NCBI RefSeq assembly: GCF_042726155.1
Contig: NZ_JBHXHV010000001.1
Coordinates: 930,001-994,000 of the forward strand
Direction of reading: 5' to 3'
Length of the DNA: 64,000 nt
From: Leucobacter sp042726155
GTDB lineage: Bacteria; Actinomycetota; Actinomycetes; Actinomycetales; Microbacteriaceae
The notes beneath the pieces were generated by a model. That model had not been told where the DNA came from and did not search any database. It saw only the letters and a program-made list of their open reading frames with translations. This document shows, piece by piece, positions 42,211-50,763 of this stretch (position 1 is the stretch's first letter; the number at the start of each line of letters is the position of its first letter). A program made the position numbers and the translations under genes.

Positions 42211-43350
42211 ATGCATTCCTTCGCTGAGCTTCCCGGCAGCGTTCTCGACAGTGAGACCGGCGCTTCCTCGCACTTCGGTGAGCCGCTGCTCGAACAGCGC
42301 GCCCTCGAAGCGGGCGCAGCAGTCGTCGATCTGTCACACAACGGCATCGTTGTTGTCTCCGGGCCAGATCGCCTGAGCTGGCTGCACTCAATGACGAGTC
42401 AGCAGTTGCTGGGGCTGCAGCCCGGGGAGAGCACTGAAACCCTGCTGCTCGATCCGAATGGTCGCATCGAGCGCGCCGTGCGCGTTGTCGACGATGGGGA
42501 GTGCACCTGGTTGCTCGTCGACGCAGGGTCAGCCGAGCCGCTCGCAGCCTTTCTCACGCGCATGCGCTTCGCGCTGCGCGTCGAAGTCGCAGACGTGAGT
42601 GCCACGCACGCGGCCGTGCTCGCGTTTGCGGGCCCCGCCAGCGAAGCGCTGCGCAGCCTGCGTCCGAGCGTCGAGTGGCGGGACCCGTGGGCCAAGGTGT
42701 TGCGGGGCGGTGTGCAGTATGCCCGCGCAGACATTGCCCACGCAGGTGCCGACTGGACGGCGACACAGTTCGTATTCGAGCGCGAACGGTTCGCTGAGAT
42801 CATTGGCCTGGTGCACAGCGGCGAGATTCGTTCCGCAGGCGTGCTCGCGCTCGACGCACTCGAGGTTCGCGCCTGGCGGCCCTCGCAGGCCGGGGATGTA
42901 GACGAACGCGCGATCCCGCACGAGTTTGATTGGCTTCGCACCGCGGTTCACCTGTCGAAGGGGTGCTATCGAGGGCAAGAGACCGTGGCAAAAGTGCACA
43001 ATCTGGGCCACCCGCCCCGCCGTCTCGTGCTGTTGCACCTCGATGGTACGGGGGGCGAGTTGCCTGTCTCTGGCGCGCTGATCTATTCGGGCGCCGGGTC
43101 AGCCACGGCCGAGGGAGCGCGGCCCGTTGGGCGCGTCACCCGAGCCGCGCTGCACCACGAGTGGGGTGGCATCGCGCTCGCGCTCGTGAAGCGGTCCGTA
43201 GCTGAAGACGCCGAGCTTGAAGTGCGCGGTGGCTCGACCGGTAATGACCCCGCGGCGACGGCGGGGGAGTCGATCGCCGCGACGCAGGAGGTCATTGTGC
43301 CCGCCGACGCCGGCGCAACACGAGACGTGCCACGCCTGAAGCGCCTCTGA
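42211..43350 (+). CDS. ygfZ: YgfZ/GcvT-like folate-binding protein
   Basis: This 379-aa protein belongs to the aminomethyltransferase-fold family. It carries the YgfZ signature KGCYRGQE (residues 250-257), whose cysteine is functionally important, followed by TVAKVHNLGHPPRRLV. YgfZ helps maintain iron-sulfur enzymes using tetrahydrofolate. I chose ATG 42211, preceded by CGGAG; GTG at 42196 would add five residues. It is followed by gpmA after 30 nt. Confidence 0.9.
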   Translation: MHSFAELPGSVLDSETGASSHFGEPLLEQRALEAGAAVVDLSHNGIVVVSGPDRLSWLHSMTSQQLLGLQPGESTETLLLDPNGRIERAVRVVDDGECTWLLVDAGSAEPLAAFLTRMRFALRVEVADVSATHAAVLAFAGPASEALRSLRPSVEWRDPWAKVLRGGVQYARADIAHAGADWTATQFVFERERFAEIIGLVHSGEIRSAGVLALDALEVRAWRPSQAGDVDERAIPHEFDWLRTAVHLSKGCYRGQETVAKVHNLGHPPRRLVLLHLDGTGGELPVSGALIYSGAGSATAEGARPVGRVTRAALHHEWGGIALALVKRSVAEDAELEVRGGSTGNDPAATAGESIAATQEVIVPADAGATRDVPRLKRL

Positions 43351-43367
43351 GCGTGACGGTCGCCCCA

Positions 43368-43373
43368 TAGACT
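43368..43373 (+). promoter_or_regulatory. -10 box of leaderless gpmA
   Basis: TAGACT with 7 nt to the gpmA ATG at 43381. Confidence 0.5.
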
Positions 43374-43380
43374 GGAACGC

Positions 43381-44127
43381 ATGACAAATACGCTGATCTT
43401 GCTCCGCCACGGGCAGAGCGAGTGGAACCAGAAGAACCTCTTCACCGGCTGGGTTGATGTGCGACTCACTGAACAGGGCCGAAGTGAAGCCGCTCGCGGC
43501 GGCGAGTTGCTGGCAGAGGCCGGGTTGCTTCCCGACGTGCTGCACACCTCGCTGCTCAGCCGCGCGATTCAAACCGCGCACCTCGCACTCGACAGCGCTG
43601 ACCGGCTGTGGATCCCGGTGCGCCGCTCATGGCGGCTCAACGAGCGCCACTACGGTGCGCTGCAGGGTCTCGACAAGGCCGAGACGCTCGAGAAGTATGG
43701 CGAGGCGCAGTTCATGGAGTGGCGTCGTTCGTTTGACACGCCGCCGCCCGTACTCGACGACTCGAGCGAGTGGTCGCAGGCCGGCGATCCGCGCTACGCA
43801 GACATTGATGGCGAGCAGCCCCGCACCGAGTGCCTCGCAGACGTGATCGACCGCATGCTGCCCTACTGGGAGCAGAGCATTCTGCCCGATCTGAACGCGG
43901 ACAAGACGGTCCTCGTGACCGCGCACGGTAACTCGCTGCGCGCGCTGGTGAAGCACCTCGACGGGATTTCTGACGAAGACATTGCCGGTGTGAACATTCC
44001 GACCGGCATGCCGCTCGTCTACGAGATCGACGAGAGCGGTACGCCGACCGGGCCTGGCCGCTACCTCGATCCTGAGGCCGCGGCCGCCGGTGCAGCCGCC
44101 GTCGCCGCTCAGGGTAAGGGCGCATAG
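43381..44127 (+). CDS. gpmA: 2,3-bisphosphoglycerate-dependent phosphoglycerate mutase
   Basis: This 248-aa glycolytic enzyme interconverts 3- and 2-phosphoglycerate. Catalytic H10 lies in LLRHGQSEW and H182 in VTAHGNSLRAL; NERHYGALQGLDK is the classical PGAM signature. The length fits dPGM. The start is leaderless, and a 19-bp stem terminator follows. It forms its own transcription unit. Confidence 0.95.
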   Translation: MTNTLILLRHGQSEWNQKNLFTGWVDVRLTEQGRSEAARGGELLAEAGLLPDVLHTSLLSRAIQTAHLALDSADRLWIPVRRSWRLNERHYGALQGLDKAETLEKYGEAQFMEWRRSFDTPPPVLDDSSEWSQAGDPRYADIDGEQPRTECLADVIDRMLPYWEQSILPDLNADKTVLVTAHGNSLRALVKHLDGISDEDIAGVNIPTGMPLVYEIDESGTPTGPGRYLDPEAAAAGAAAVAAQGKGA

Positions 44128-44139
44128 CGCTCTCGAGAC

Positions 44140-44180
44140 AATGACTGAGGGCCCCTCCACCGGAGGGGCCCTCAGTCATT
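44140..44180. terminator. 19-bp bidirectional terminator
   Basis: Arms 44140-44158 (AATGACTGAGGGCCCCTCC) and 44162-44180 match perfectly with a 3-nt loop; flanking A and T give AU ends on both strands. It lies between gpmA (+) and the DUF3073 gene (-). Confidence 0.92.
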
Positions 44181-44226
44181 TCAAGACGAGGAGCGTTGCG
44201 CTCGTCAAGCGATCACGCGCCGAGGA

Positions 44227-44433
44227 TCAATCTTCGTCGTCGTCTTCCGCGTTGTACTTACTGGCGTACTCCGCCCACGGGTCAACCTCGGGCGTCCGTG
44301 ACGCCTCGGCGGCCTCAGCCGCCTCAGCGGCTGAGAGTTCCTGTTGCAGCGCAGAGTAGTTCGTATCAGGGCTGAAATACTTCAGCTCCCGGGCGACCTT
44401 GGTGTGCTTTGCTTTCTGACGGCCGCGCCCCAT
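44227..44433 (-). CDS. DUF3073 protein
   Basis: This 68-aa protein starts with the family-defining MGRGRQKAKHTKVARELKYFSPDTNYSALQQEL and ends in an acidic tail (DPWAEYASKYNAEDDDED). DUF3073 is restricted to actinobacteria and has no known function. ATG at 44433 follows GGGGGTCACGC; a longer frame upstream has no support. Confidence 0.93.
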   Translation of the reverse strand: MGRGRQKAKHTKVARELKYFSPDTNYSALQQELSAAEAAEAAEASRTPEVDPWAEYASKYNAEDDDED

Positions 44434-44550
44434 GCGTGACCCCCTTACACAGTCGGGCCCCGCGGGATATGCTCCCCGAGGCAAATACCAGTTTATAGAC
44501 GTATGGTGCAGATTCTAGCATGATGAACCTGCGCGACGAACGCGGGGCAT

Positions 44551-44556
44551 TAGCAT
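44551..44556 (+). promoter_or_regulatory. -10 box of the anchored secreted protein gene
   Basis: TAGCAT with 6 nt to the ATG at 44563. Confidence 0.45.
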
Positions 44557-44562
44557 GAGGAC

Positions 44563-45195
44563 ATGCCTTCGACGCGTGCCCGCCCCCGCAGAATCGTGCT
44601 CGTCGCACTCCTCGTCATCGCCACCCTCGTATTGGTTGCTGTCGCCGCGATCGTTGCCCCGATTCTGCTGCACCGCAGCGCTGGCGGTTCCGGCCAAGAG
44701 GTGCCCGCGAGCGTCGTGTCTGAGGCGTCGGCGCGCGGCGCCGATGGACGCGAACGGGTGCTCTCCGCCGTCGATACGGACGGGAACGCCGCGGATCTCG
44801 GGTCGCTAGAGCCTGGTCAAACAGTGCGAGTCGACGGGTCTGGCTTCGATGCCGGAATCGGAATATACGTTGCGATCTGCGCTATCCCGGAGCCGGGCGA
44901 AAAGCCTGGACCGTGCCTCGGCGGAATCCCGAAGGGTGCCGAGTCGGGGGACGCTGATGTCTCACAGCTTGCGAGTGCCTGGGTCACTGACGATTGGGCG
45001 TGGCGCAACTTCGCTACCCACACATACTCGAACGAAACCGACGGTGACTTTTCCGTGACGCTCACCGTGCCTGAGCCGACCACCGACGGGCTTGATTGCC
45101 GCGTGATGAAGTGCGCCATTGCGACCCGCGCCGACCACACGGCGAGCGGCGATCGCGTGCAAGACATGCTGCTGCCCGTGACGTACGCGAAGTAG
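44563..45195 (+). CDS. Membrane-anchored secreted protein with neocarzinostatin/Ig-like domain
   Basis: The product is 210 aa. A basic N-terminus and one hydrophobic segment (about 11-36) form a signal anchor. The outside part has a beta-sandwich pattern: LEPGQTVRVDGSGFDAGIGIYVAICAIP then PGPCLGG and closing CRVMKCAIATRADHTASGDRVQDMLLPVTY. Two cysteine pairs suggest disulfides. This resembles actinobacterial neocarzinostatin-like domains near haem-uptake and lipid proteins, but the ligand is unknown. It converges with the DUF445 gene. Confidence 0.65.
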   Translation: MPSTRARPRRIVLVALLVIATLVLVAVAAIVAPILLHRSAGGSGQEVPASVVSEASARGADGRERVLSAVDTDGNAADLGSLEPGQTVRVDGSGFDAGIGIYVAICAIPEPGEKPGPCLGGIPKGAESGDADVSQLASAWVTDDWAWRNFATHTYSNETDGDFSVTLTVPEPTTDGLDCRVMKCAIATRADHTASGDRVQDMLLPVTYAK

Positions 45196-45231
45196 TGCTT
45201 ATCGCCCTGCTGGCCGATACAACTGGCGAAG

Positions 45232-46536
45232 CTAGTGCGGGAGCCCGGCGAGCGGAGTAATCACCAGGGTGGCGATGGCGTAGATCGCGAGGCCTGCAAG
45301 GGATCCGACAACCGTGCCGTTAATGCGGATGAACTGCAGATCTTTGCCGACCTGCAGCTCGATCTTCTCGGCGGCTTCTTGCGCGTCCCATCGCTGTACG
45401 GTCTCCGTGATCACGTTCGCGAGGTCGTGGCGGTAGGTGCGCACGAGGTGCTCGACCACGTCCATCACCCACACGTCGATCTTGTACTGCAGCGTTGCGT
45501 CCTCCTGCAGTTTCATGCCGAAATCTTGCGCAGCGCGCACCATGCGCGTGCGCAGATCACTCTCGGGGTCTTCGAGCATTTCGATGAACGCCGCGCGCGC
45601 CGCCTGCCAGGTGCTCTGCGCGAGTGCGCGAATGCGCGGACTGTCGAACACGTCGTGTTTAAACGCTTCGAGCTGCTGCTGCAGTCGTTCCTGCGATTGC
45701 AGGTCGCGCGCGAGATCCGAGAGGAACTTACCGATTGCGAGCCGGAATGGGTGCTTGGGTTCAGCAGCCACGCGCTGCACGAACCGAACTGCCTCCGCGT
45801 GCAGACGGTTGTCGACGAAGCGATCAACAATGCCGGGCACCCACGAGGGCAGCTGCGACGAGACAACGCGGTCGAATGCGCCGGGGTGTTCGACCAGCCA
45901 ACCCTCGAGTCGGTCGGCCGCGATTTCGAGCAGCGCCTCGTGGTGGCCGCCCTCAACAAACGAATCAGCTGCACGGCCGAGCAATGGCCCCCATTCGGGG
46001 TCGATGACGTGCCGCCGCACGAGTACCTCGATCAGCTCCTGCACATCGTCGTCGTCGAGTACCGCGAGCGCGCCGAGGCCCGCACTGGCCGCCATTGCGC
46101 TGACGCGCTCGGCGTTGCGGCGATCCGAAAGCCACTCGCCGGCGCGCCGAGCGCCGCTGATTTCCGAGAGTTTGTTGTGCACGACGTCGTCTGCGAGGAA
46201 ATTCTCTTCAATGAAGGAACCAAGCCCTTCGCCGATGTCGTTCTTCTTCTGTGAAATCAGATTTGTGTGCGGAATCTTAATTCCGAGGGGATGGCGAAAC
46301 AGCGCCGTGACCGCGAACCAGTCGGCCAGCGCGCCAACCATGCCGCCCTCGCTCGCCGCGCGCACGAAGCCCCAAGCGGGAAATTTCGCCTGCAAGATGA
46401 ACGAGACGACGAACAGCACTGCCATTGCGATGAGTAGCCCGACCGCGATGGCTTGCATGCGGCGGAGCTCGGCGAGACGCTGGAAATCTACGGGGGAGAC
46501 GGCACCGAGCGTTCGGCGGGTGCGTGGCTGCGGCAT
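45232..46536 (-). CDS. DUF445 membrane protein
   Basis: This 434-aa protein has a membrane span near the N-terminus (about 30-50), a second hydrophobic patch in VRAASEGGMVGALADWFAVTALFRHPLGIKIPHTNLI (the DUF445 hallmark), a long helical middle and a C-terminal membrane span. It resembles YheB/YtxG-type proteins of unknown function. ATG at 46536 is decided by a GATAAT -10 box at 46543-46548, 6 nt upstream. It is divergent from the RND transporter, which has the same GATAAT box. Confidence 0.88.
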   Translation of the reverse strand: MPQPRTRRTLGAVSPVDFQRLAELRRMQAIAVGLLIAMAVLFVVSFILQAKFPAWGFVRAASEGGMVGALADWFAVTALFRHPLGIKIPHTNLISQKKNDIGEGLGSFIEENFLADDVVHNKLSEISGARRAGEWLSDRRNAERVSAMAASAGLGALAVLDDDDVQELIEVLVRRHVIDPEWGPLLGRAADSFVEGGHHEALLEIAADRLEGWLVEHPGAFDRVVSSQLPSWVPGIVDRFVDNRLHAEAVRFVQRVAAEPKHPFRLAIGKFLSDLARDLQSQERLQQQLEAFKHDVFDSPRIRALAQSTWQAARAAFIEMLEDPESDLRTRMVRAAQDFGMKLQEDATLQYKIDVWVMDVVEHLVRTYRHDLANVITETVQRWDAQEAAEKIELQVGKDLQFIRINGTVVGSLAGLAIYAIATLVITPLAGLPH

Positions 46537-46542
46537 CTCAGT

Positions 46543-46548
46543 ATTATC
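46543..46548 (-). promoter_or_regulatory. -10 box of leaderless DUF445 gene
   Basis: GATAAT on the minus strand, 6 nt from the ATG at 46536. Confidence 0.5.
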
Positions 46549-46602
46549 CACCCTGACCAGTGCGAGAAACCACGGGTGGACATGGGGAGGTGCACAGCGT
46601 GG

Positions 46603-46608
46603 GATAAT
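46603..46608 (+). promoter_or_regulatory. -10 box of leaderless RND transporter gene
   Basis: GATAAT with 7 nt to the ATG at 46616. It fixes the true start and excludes the long upstream in-frame extension over the DUF445 gene. Confidence 0.55.
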
Positions 46609-46615
46609 CGCGGTC

Positions 46616-49600
46616 ATGCACCTCCTTACGGCGCTGAGCCTGAAGAACCGCGCGCTGATCGCGCTCGTCACCATCGTCGCAGCGCTGTTTGGGCTGATTG
46701 GCGTCGGGTCGCTGAAGCAAGAGCTCATGCCCTCAGTTCAGTTCCCCACGATTGCGGTTGTGACGAGTTACCCGGGCGCCTCGCCCGAGGTCGTCAACAA
46801 AGACGTGTCCGTGCCGATCGAGACCGCACTGCGCGGGGTGCCCCAGCTCGAGACGTCGTCGGCGACGTCGAGCACGGGGACGTCCACTGTGCTGGCGCAG
46901 TTCACGTACGGTGTCGACCTTCCCTCGACCGAGCAAAAGGTCGAGCGAGCCGTGAGTCGCATTTCTCAGGCCCTGCCTGAGTCGGCAGACACTCAGGTGC
47001 TCTCCGGGTCCATTGATGATTTTCCAATTATTCAGATCGCGGTCACTCCCGCCGACGGTGAATCGATTGAATCGACCGCCGCGCTGGTTGAGCGCACCGC
47101 AATCTCCGACCTCTCCGACCTCGACGGCGTGCGCGAAGCACAGTTGAGCGGTGCCAGGCCCGATCAGGTGACGATCGAGCCCAACACTGAGGCGCTCGCG
47201 GCGCAGGGGCTGACCGCGCAGTCAATTACCGACACCCTGCAGCAGAGCGGCGTACTGGTCGCGGCCGGGACGATCACTGAGGGCGATCGCACCCTCGCGG
47301 TCCAGGCCGGAAGCGAACTGCACTCGGCCGAAGACATCGCGGCATTGCCCATCGCTCCGAGCGCTGAACAGCTTGCGGCCCAGCAGCAAGCGCCCGCCAT
47401 TCCCGGCCAGATCGCCCCTGCTGTCCCCGCCGCGCCGGTCACCATCGGTGCGGTCGCCGATGTGCGCCTCGAGCCGGGCCCCGTACAGAGTATTTCTCGG
47501 GTCGACGGAGCGGCAGCACTGACCATCGGCGTCACCAAGACGTCCGAGGCGAACACCGTCGACGTTTCGCACGAGGTGCAGAACAAGCTCGACGAGATGC
47601 AAGATGAGCTCGGTGGGGCGAAACTCACCGTGATCTTCGACCAGGCGCCGTACGTCGAGCAATCGATTGAAACGCTGGCCGTCGAGGGGCTGCTCGGGCT
47701 GCTGTTCGCGGTGCTCGTGATCCTCGTCTTCCTGATGTCGATTCGCGCGACGCTCGTTACGGCCATCTCGATTCCGACATCGGTGCTGCTGACATTTGTC
47801 GGTCTGAACTTCGCTAATTACACCCTTAACCTGCTGACGCTCGGCGCGCTGACGATCTCGATCGGACGCGTGGTCGATGACTCGATCGTCGTGATTGAGA
47901 ACATCAAGAGACATCTCGCCGACGGCGGTGACCGAACGACCGTGATTATTCGCGCCGTGCGAGAGGTCGCGGGTGCGATTACGGCGTCGACCATTACCAC
48001 CGTCGCGGTGTTCTTGCCTCTGGCATTCGTGGGTGGAATGGTCGGCGAACTCTTCCGTCCGTTCGCCTTCACTGTGACGATCGCGCTCATCGCTTCGCTG
48101 CTCGTCTCGCTCACCATCGTGCCGGTGCTGGCTTACTGGTTCTTACGCACGGGCCCCGCGCGCCGGCGCCGTGGCTTCGTGACGGCAGGGAGCGGCGAGA
48201 CGGCGAAGGTCAGTGAACGCGCGATCGACCACCCGGGCGAAGAAATCGACGAGCACCCAACGGCGCTGCAGCGGCGATACCGTCCCATCATCGAGTGGAC
48301 GCTGCGGCGGCCGGCCATCACGCTGCTCATCGCGGTCGTTGTGTTCGGTGGCACCCTCGCGGCAAGCCCGTTCATGAAGACCAGCTTCCTGGGCTCCGAC
48401 GAACAGAACTCGGTCGGGCTCGAGCAGAGTCTCGCGCCCGGCACGAGCCTCGACGCTCAGCTCGCGCAGGCCGAAAAGGTCGAGCAGGCGCTCAGTGATG
48501 TTTCGTCGATCCAGAGCTTGCAGGTGACGATCGGCAGTGCCGGTGGCGCTGGCGCGCTCTTCGGGGGCGGCGGCAGCGACGGCACGGTGAACTACGCGAT
48601 CACCACGGATCCCGATGCCAACCAGACTCAGGTGCAAGACGACATCCGGGCCGCTGTCGACAAGCTGAAAGACGCTGGCGAGTTCTCGCTCGGGCAGTCG
48701 GGCGGCGGCGTCACGTCGTCGAGCGCGATTGACATCAACGTCACGGCGCCCGACCAGGACTCGCTTACGAAGGCGAGCGACGCTGTCGTCGCAGCGCTCA
48801 AAAAGAAGTCGAGCCTGCAGGCGGTCGAGAGCGACCTGGGCGTCTCTCGCGAGTACCTGCGCATCGCGGTGGATCGTGGGCTTGCGGCGCAGGCAGGGCT
48901 CACTGAGGCCGGCGTCGCCGGTCAGGTTGCGCAGCAAATGCAGCCGTCACAGATCGGGCAGATCACGATGGACGCCGATTCGGTGTCGGTCTATTTGGTC
49001 AACGGCGCAGCGCCCACTGACCAGGCGGGGGTCGCGGCTCTGCCGATCCAAACCGCTGTTGGCCCGCAGGCCCTCAGTAGCTTGGCGGCTGTCGAGCTCG
49101 CAGACGGGCCGGTAACCGTGCGCACCGAAGATGGCGTGCGGTCGGTCACGGTGTCTGCGATGCCCAAGGGCGACGATCTCGGCACCGCGAATACTGACGT
49201 CGCGGCCGCGCTCGACAGCGTGAAGTTGCCGGCAGGGGCGAATGCGGAGATCGGCGGTGTGCTGTCGCAGCAGTCTGACGCGTTCCAGCAACTCGGGCTG
49301 GCGCTGCTCGCCGCGATTCTGATCGTGTACATCGTGATGGTGGCGACGTTCCGCAGCCTGCTGCAGCCACTGCTGCTGCTGATATCGGTGCCGTTTGCCG
49401 CAACCGGCGCGATACTGCTGCTCATTGTCACGGGCATTCCTCTCGGCGTCGCATCGTTGATCGGCGTCTTGATGCTCGTCGGAATCGTTGTGACGAACGC
49501 GATCGTGCTGATCGACCTTGTGAATCAGTACCGCATACGAGGCGATGCCCTGCGCGACGCCGTACTGCACGGTTCTCTGCAGCGTCTTCGCCCGATCGTC

Positions 49601-50761
49601 ATGACGGCGCTCGCAACCATTCTGGCGCTGACGCCGATGGCGCTCGGTATCACGGGCAAGGGCGGATTCATTTCGCAGCCGCTCGCCGTCGTCGTGATCG
49701 GCGGCCTGCTGTCGTCGACCGTACTGACGCTGATCGTGCTGCCGACGCTCTACTACATCGTGGAGCGCCGCCGCGAGGGCGGTCCCAAGCGCGGCAGCGG
49801 GATCCGCCGCGGGAGCGATCCAGCTGGCCCGACCGACTCGGGCCGGATCGCGGTAGCCGGTGCAGGCGCAGTTCCTGGCGCTGTCGGCGCCGGAGGGGTT
49901 GCTGCGGGCGGTGCGGCGCTGTTCGCAGCGCCGGTTGCCGAGCGCGCTTCGCACGCCGGGGCCGTAGAGTCCCCGGTGTCCGCGCCCGTCGCGGCGGTAC
50001 CGCTGCCACAGCCGCAGCCGGCCGAGCCGGTGGTCGCCGAGCCGGCCGTTGCTGAGCCGGCTGTCGCTGAGCCGGTTGTGACCGATCCGGTTGTTGCTGA
50101 GTCGGTTGTCGCCGAGCCGGTGCCCGCGTCGACCCCAGCTCACGGTATTCCGGAATCGGCTGATGAGTCCGAGACGCTGGTCGACGCGACGGATGCCACT
50201 GACGAAGCGGTGACGATTGAACCCGCGACGGTCAATGAGCCGCTCGGGCCGTCAACTCAGCAGATGTCACTCGACCTGAACCATCTCGGTTTTACCGGCG
50301 AGGACAACCCACTGACCGACCTGATGGCCGGCGCGACGCCGCACCACGCGGCGGCTGAGGGATTCGAGGCTGAGGCTGAGGAGCCCCAGGCGGCCAAGGA
50401 GGCCGAGCCCGAGGCTCAGGAGCCTGAGGCCGAGTCGACGCCCGCGCCCGCGACGACGCCGATCTGGGAGATCGTTCCCGGACCGAACCTTGAGCCGACG
50501 CTCGACACCACGCCGCTGAGCGCCGTCTCGCACGAGGTGATTGACGCTGAACCCCGTGTGAGCCCATTGTTTGCGGCTGAACCCACGAACGCCGATGATG
50601 TCACCGCGCCGCTCGTGCTTCCCGAACCAGCCGTTGTCGGCGACGATGACGAGGAGCCGGGAGAGCCGGCACCGCCCATTACCGGAGAACTCGACTGGGA
50701 ACAGCTGATGTGGCAGGCGACACAAGATGGCGACGAAGACTCGCCAGAGGAGACTCGCTAG
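46616..50761 (+). CDS. RND efflux permease (AcrB/SwrC-like) with long C-terminal disordered tail
   Basis: This 1381-aa transporter contains a complete HAE1-type RND core of about 1055 residues: ALSLKNRALIALVTIVAALFGLIGVGSLKQELMPSVQFPTI at the start, TM4 proton-relay aspartates in SIGRVVDDSIVVIENIKRH, and twelve spans with two large outer loops. The last ~325 residues are alanine/proline/glutamate-rich with VAEP repeats and short motifs (SLDLNHLGF, PIWEIVPGPN, ITGELDWEQLMWQA). Gram-positive relatives such as SwrC export amphipathic compounds; the substrate is unknown. The DEAD-box gene begins 3 nt after the stop. Confidence 0.88.
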   Translation: MHLLTALSLKNRALIALVTIVAALFGLIGVGSLKQELMPSVQFPTIAVVTSYPGASPEVVNKDVSVPIETALRGVPQLETSSATSSTGTSTVLAQFTYGVDLPSTEQKVERAVSRISQALPESADTQVLSGSIDDFPIIQIAVTPADGESIESTAALVERTAISDLSDLDGVREAQLSGARPDQVTIEPNTEALAAQGLTAQSITDTLQQSGVLVAAGTITEGDRTLAVQAGSELHSAEDIAALPIAPSAEQLAAQQQAPAIPGQIAPAVPAAPVTIGAVADVRLEPGPVQSISRVDGAAALTIGVTKTSEANTVDVSHEVQNKLDEMQDELGGAKLTVIFDQAPYVEQSIETLAVEGLLGLLFAVLVILVFLMSIRATLVTAISIPTSVLLTFVGLNFANYTLNLLTLGALTISIGRVVDDSIVVIENIKRHLADGGDRTTVIIRAVREVAGAITASTITTVAVFLPLAFVGGMVGELFRPFAFTVTIALIASLLVSLTIVPVLAYWFLRTGPARRRRGFVTAGSGETAKVSERAIDHPGEEIDEHPTALQRRYRPIIEWTLRRPAITLLIAVVVFGGTLAASPFMKTSFLGSDEQNSVGLEQSLAPGTSLDAQLAQAEKVEQALSDVSSIQSLQVTIGSAGGAGALFGGGGSDGTVNYAITTDPDANQTQVQDDIRAAVDKLKDAGEFSLGQSGGGVTSSSAIDINVTAPDQDSLTKASDAVVAALKKKSSLQAVESDLGVSREYLRIAVDRGLAAQAGLTEAGVAGQVAQQMQPSQIGQITMDADSVSVYLVNGAAPTDQAGVAALPIQTAVGPQALSSLAAVELADGPVTVRTEDGVRSVTVSAMPKGDDLGTANTDVAAALDSVKLPAGANAEIGGVLSQQSDAFQQLGLALLAAILIVYIVMVATFRSLLQPLLLLISVPFAATGAILLLIVTGIPLGVASLIGVLMLVGIVVTNAIVLIDLVNQYRIRGDALRDAVLHGSLQRLRPIVMTALATILALTPMALGITGKGGFISQPLAVVVIGGLLSSTVLTLIVLPTLYYIVERRREGGPKRGSGIRRGSDPAGPTDSGRIAVAGAGAVPGAVGAGGVAAGGAALFAAPVAERASHAGAVESPVSAPVAAVPLPQPQPAEPVVAEPAVAEPAVAEPVVTDPVVAESVVAEPVPASTPAHGIPESADESETLVDATDATDEAVTIEPATVNEPLGPSTQQMSLDLNHLGFTGEDNPLTDLMAGATPHHAAAEGFEAEAEEPQAAKEAEPEAQEPEAESTPAPATTPIWEIVPGPNLEPTLDTTPLSAVSHEVIDAEPRVSPLFAAEPTNADDVTAPLVLPEPAVVGDDDEEPGEPAPPITGELDWEQLMWQATQDGDEDSPEETR
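50021..50125 (+). repeat. 15-bp coding repeats (VAEP-type) in the RND tail
   Basis: About seven tandem pentapeptide units of the form (V/A)V(A/T)(E/D)(P/S) are encoded by GCCGAGCCGGTTGTC-like 15-bp repeats with synonymous drift. Confidence 0.7.
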
Positions 50762-50763
50762 AC

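Noticed and set aside
45437..46615. Open frame continuing upstream of the RND transporter through the DUF445 gene
   Set aside because: Serine/arginine-rich shadow antisense to DUF445; the -10 box and family N-terminus place the true start at 46616.
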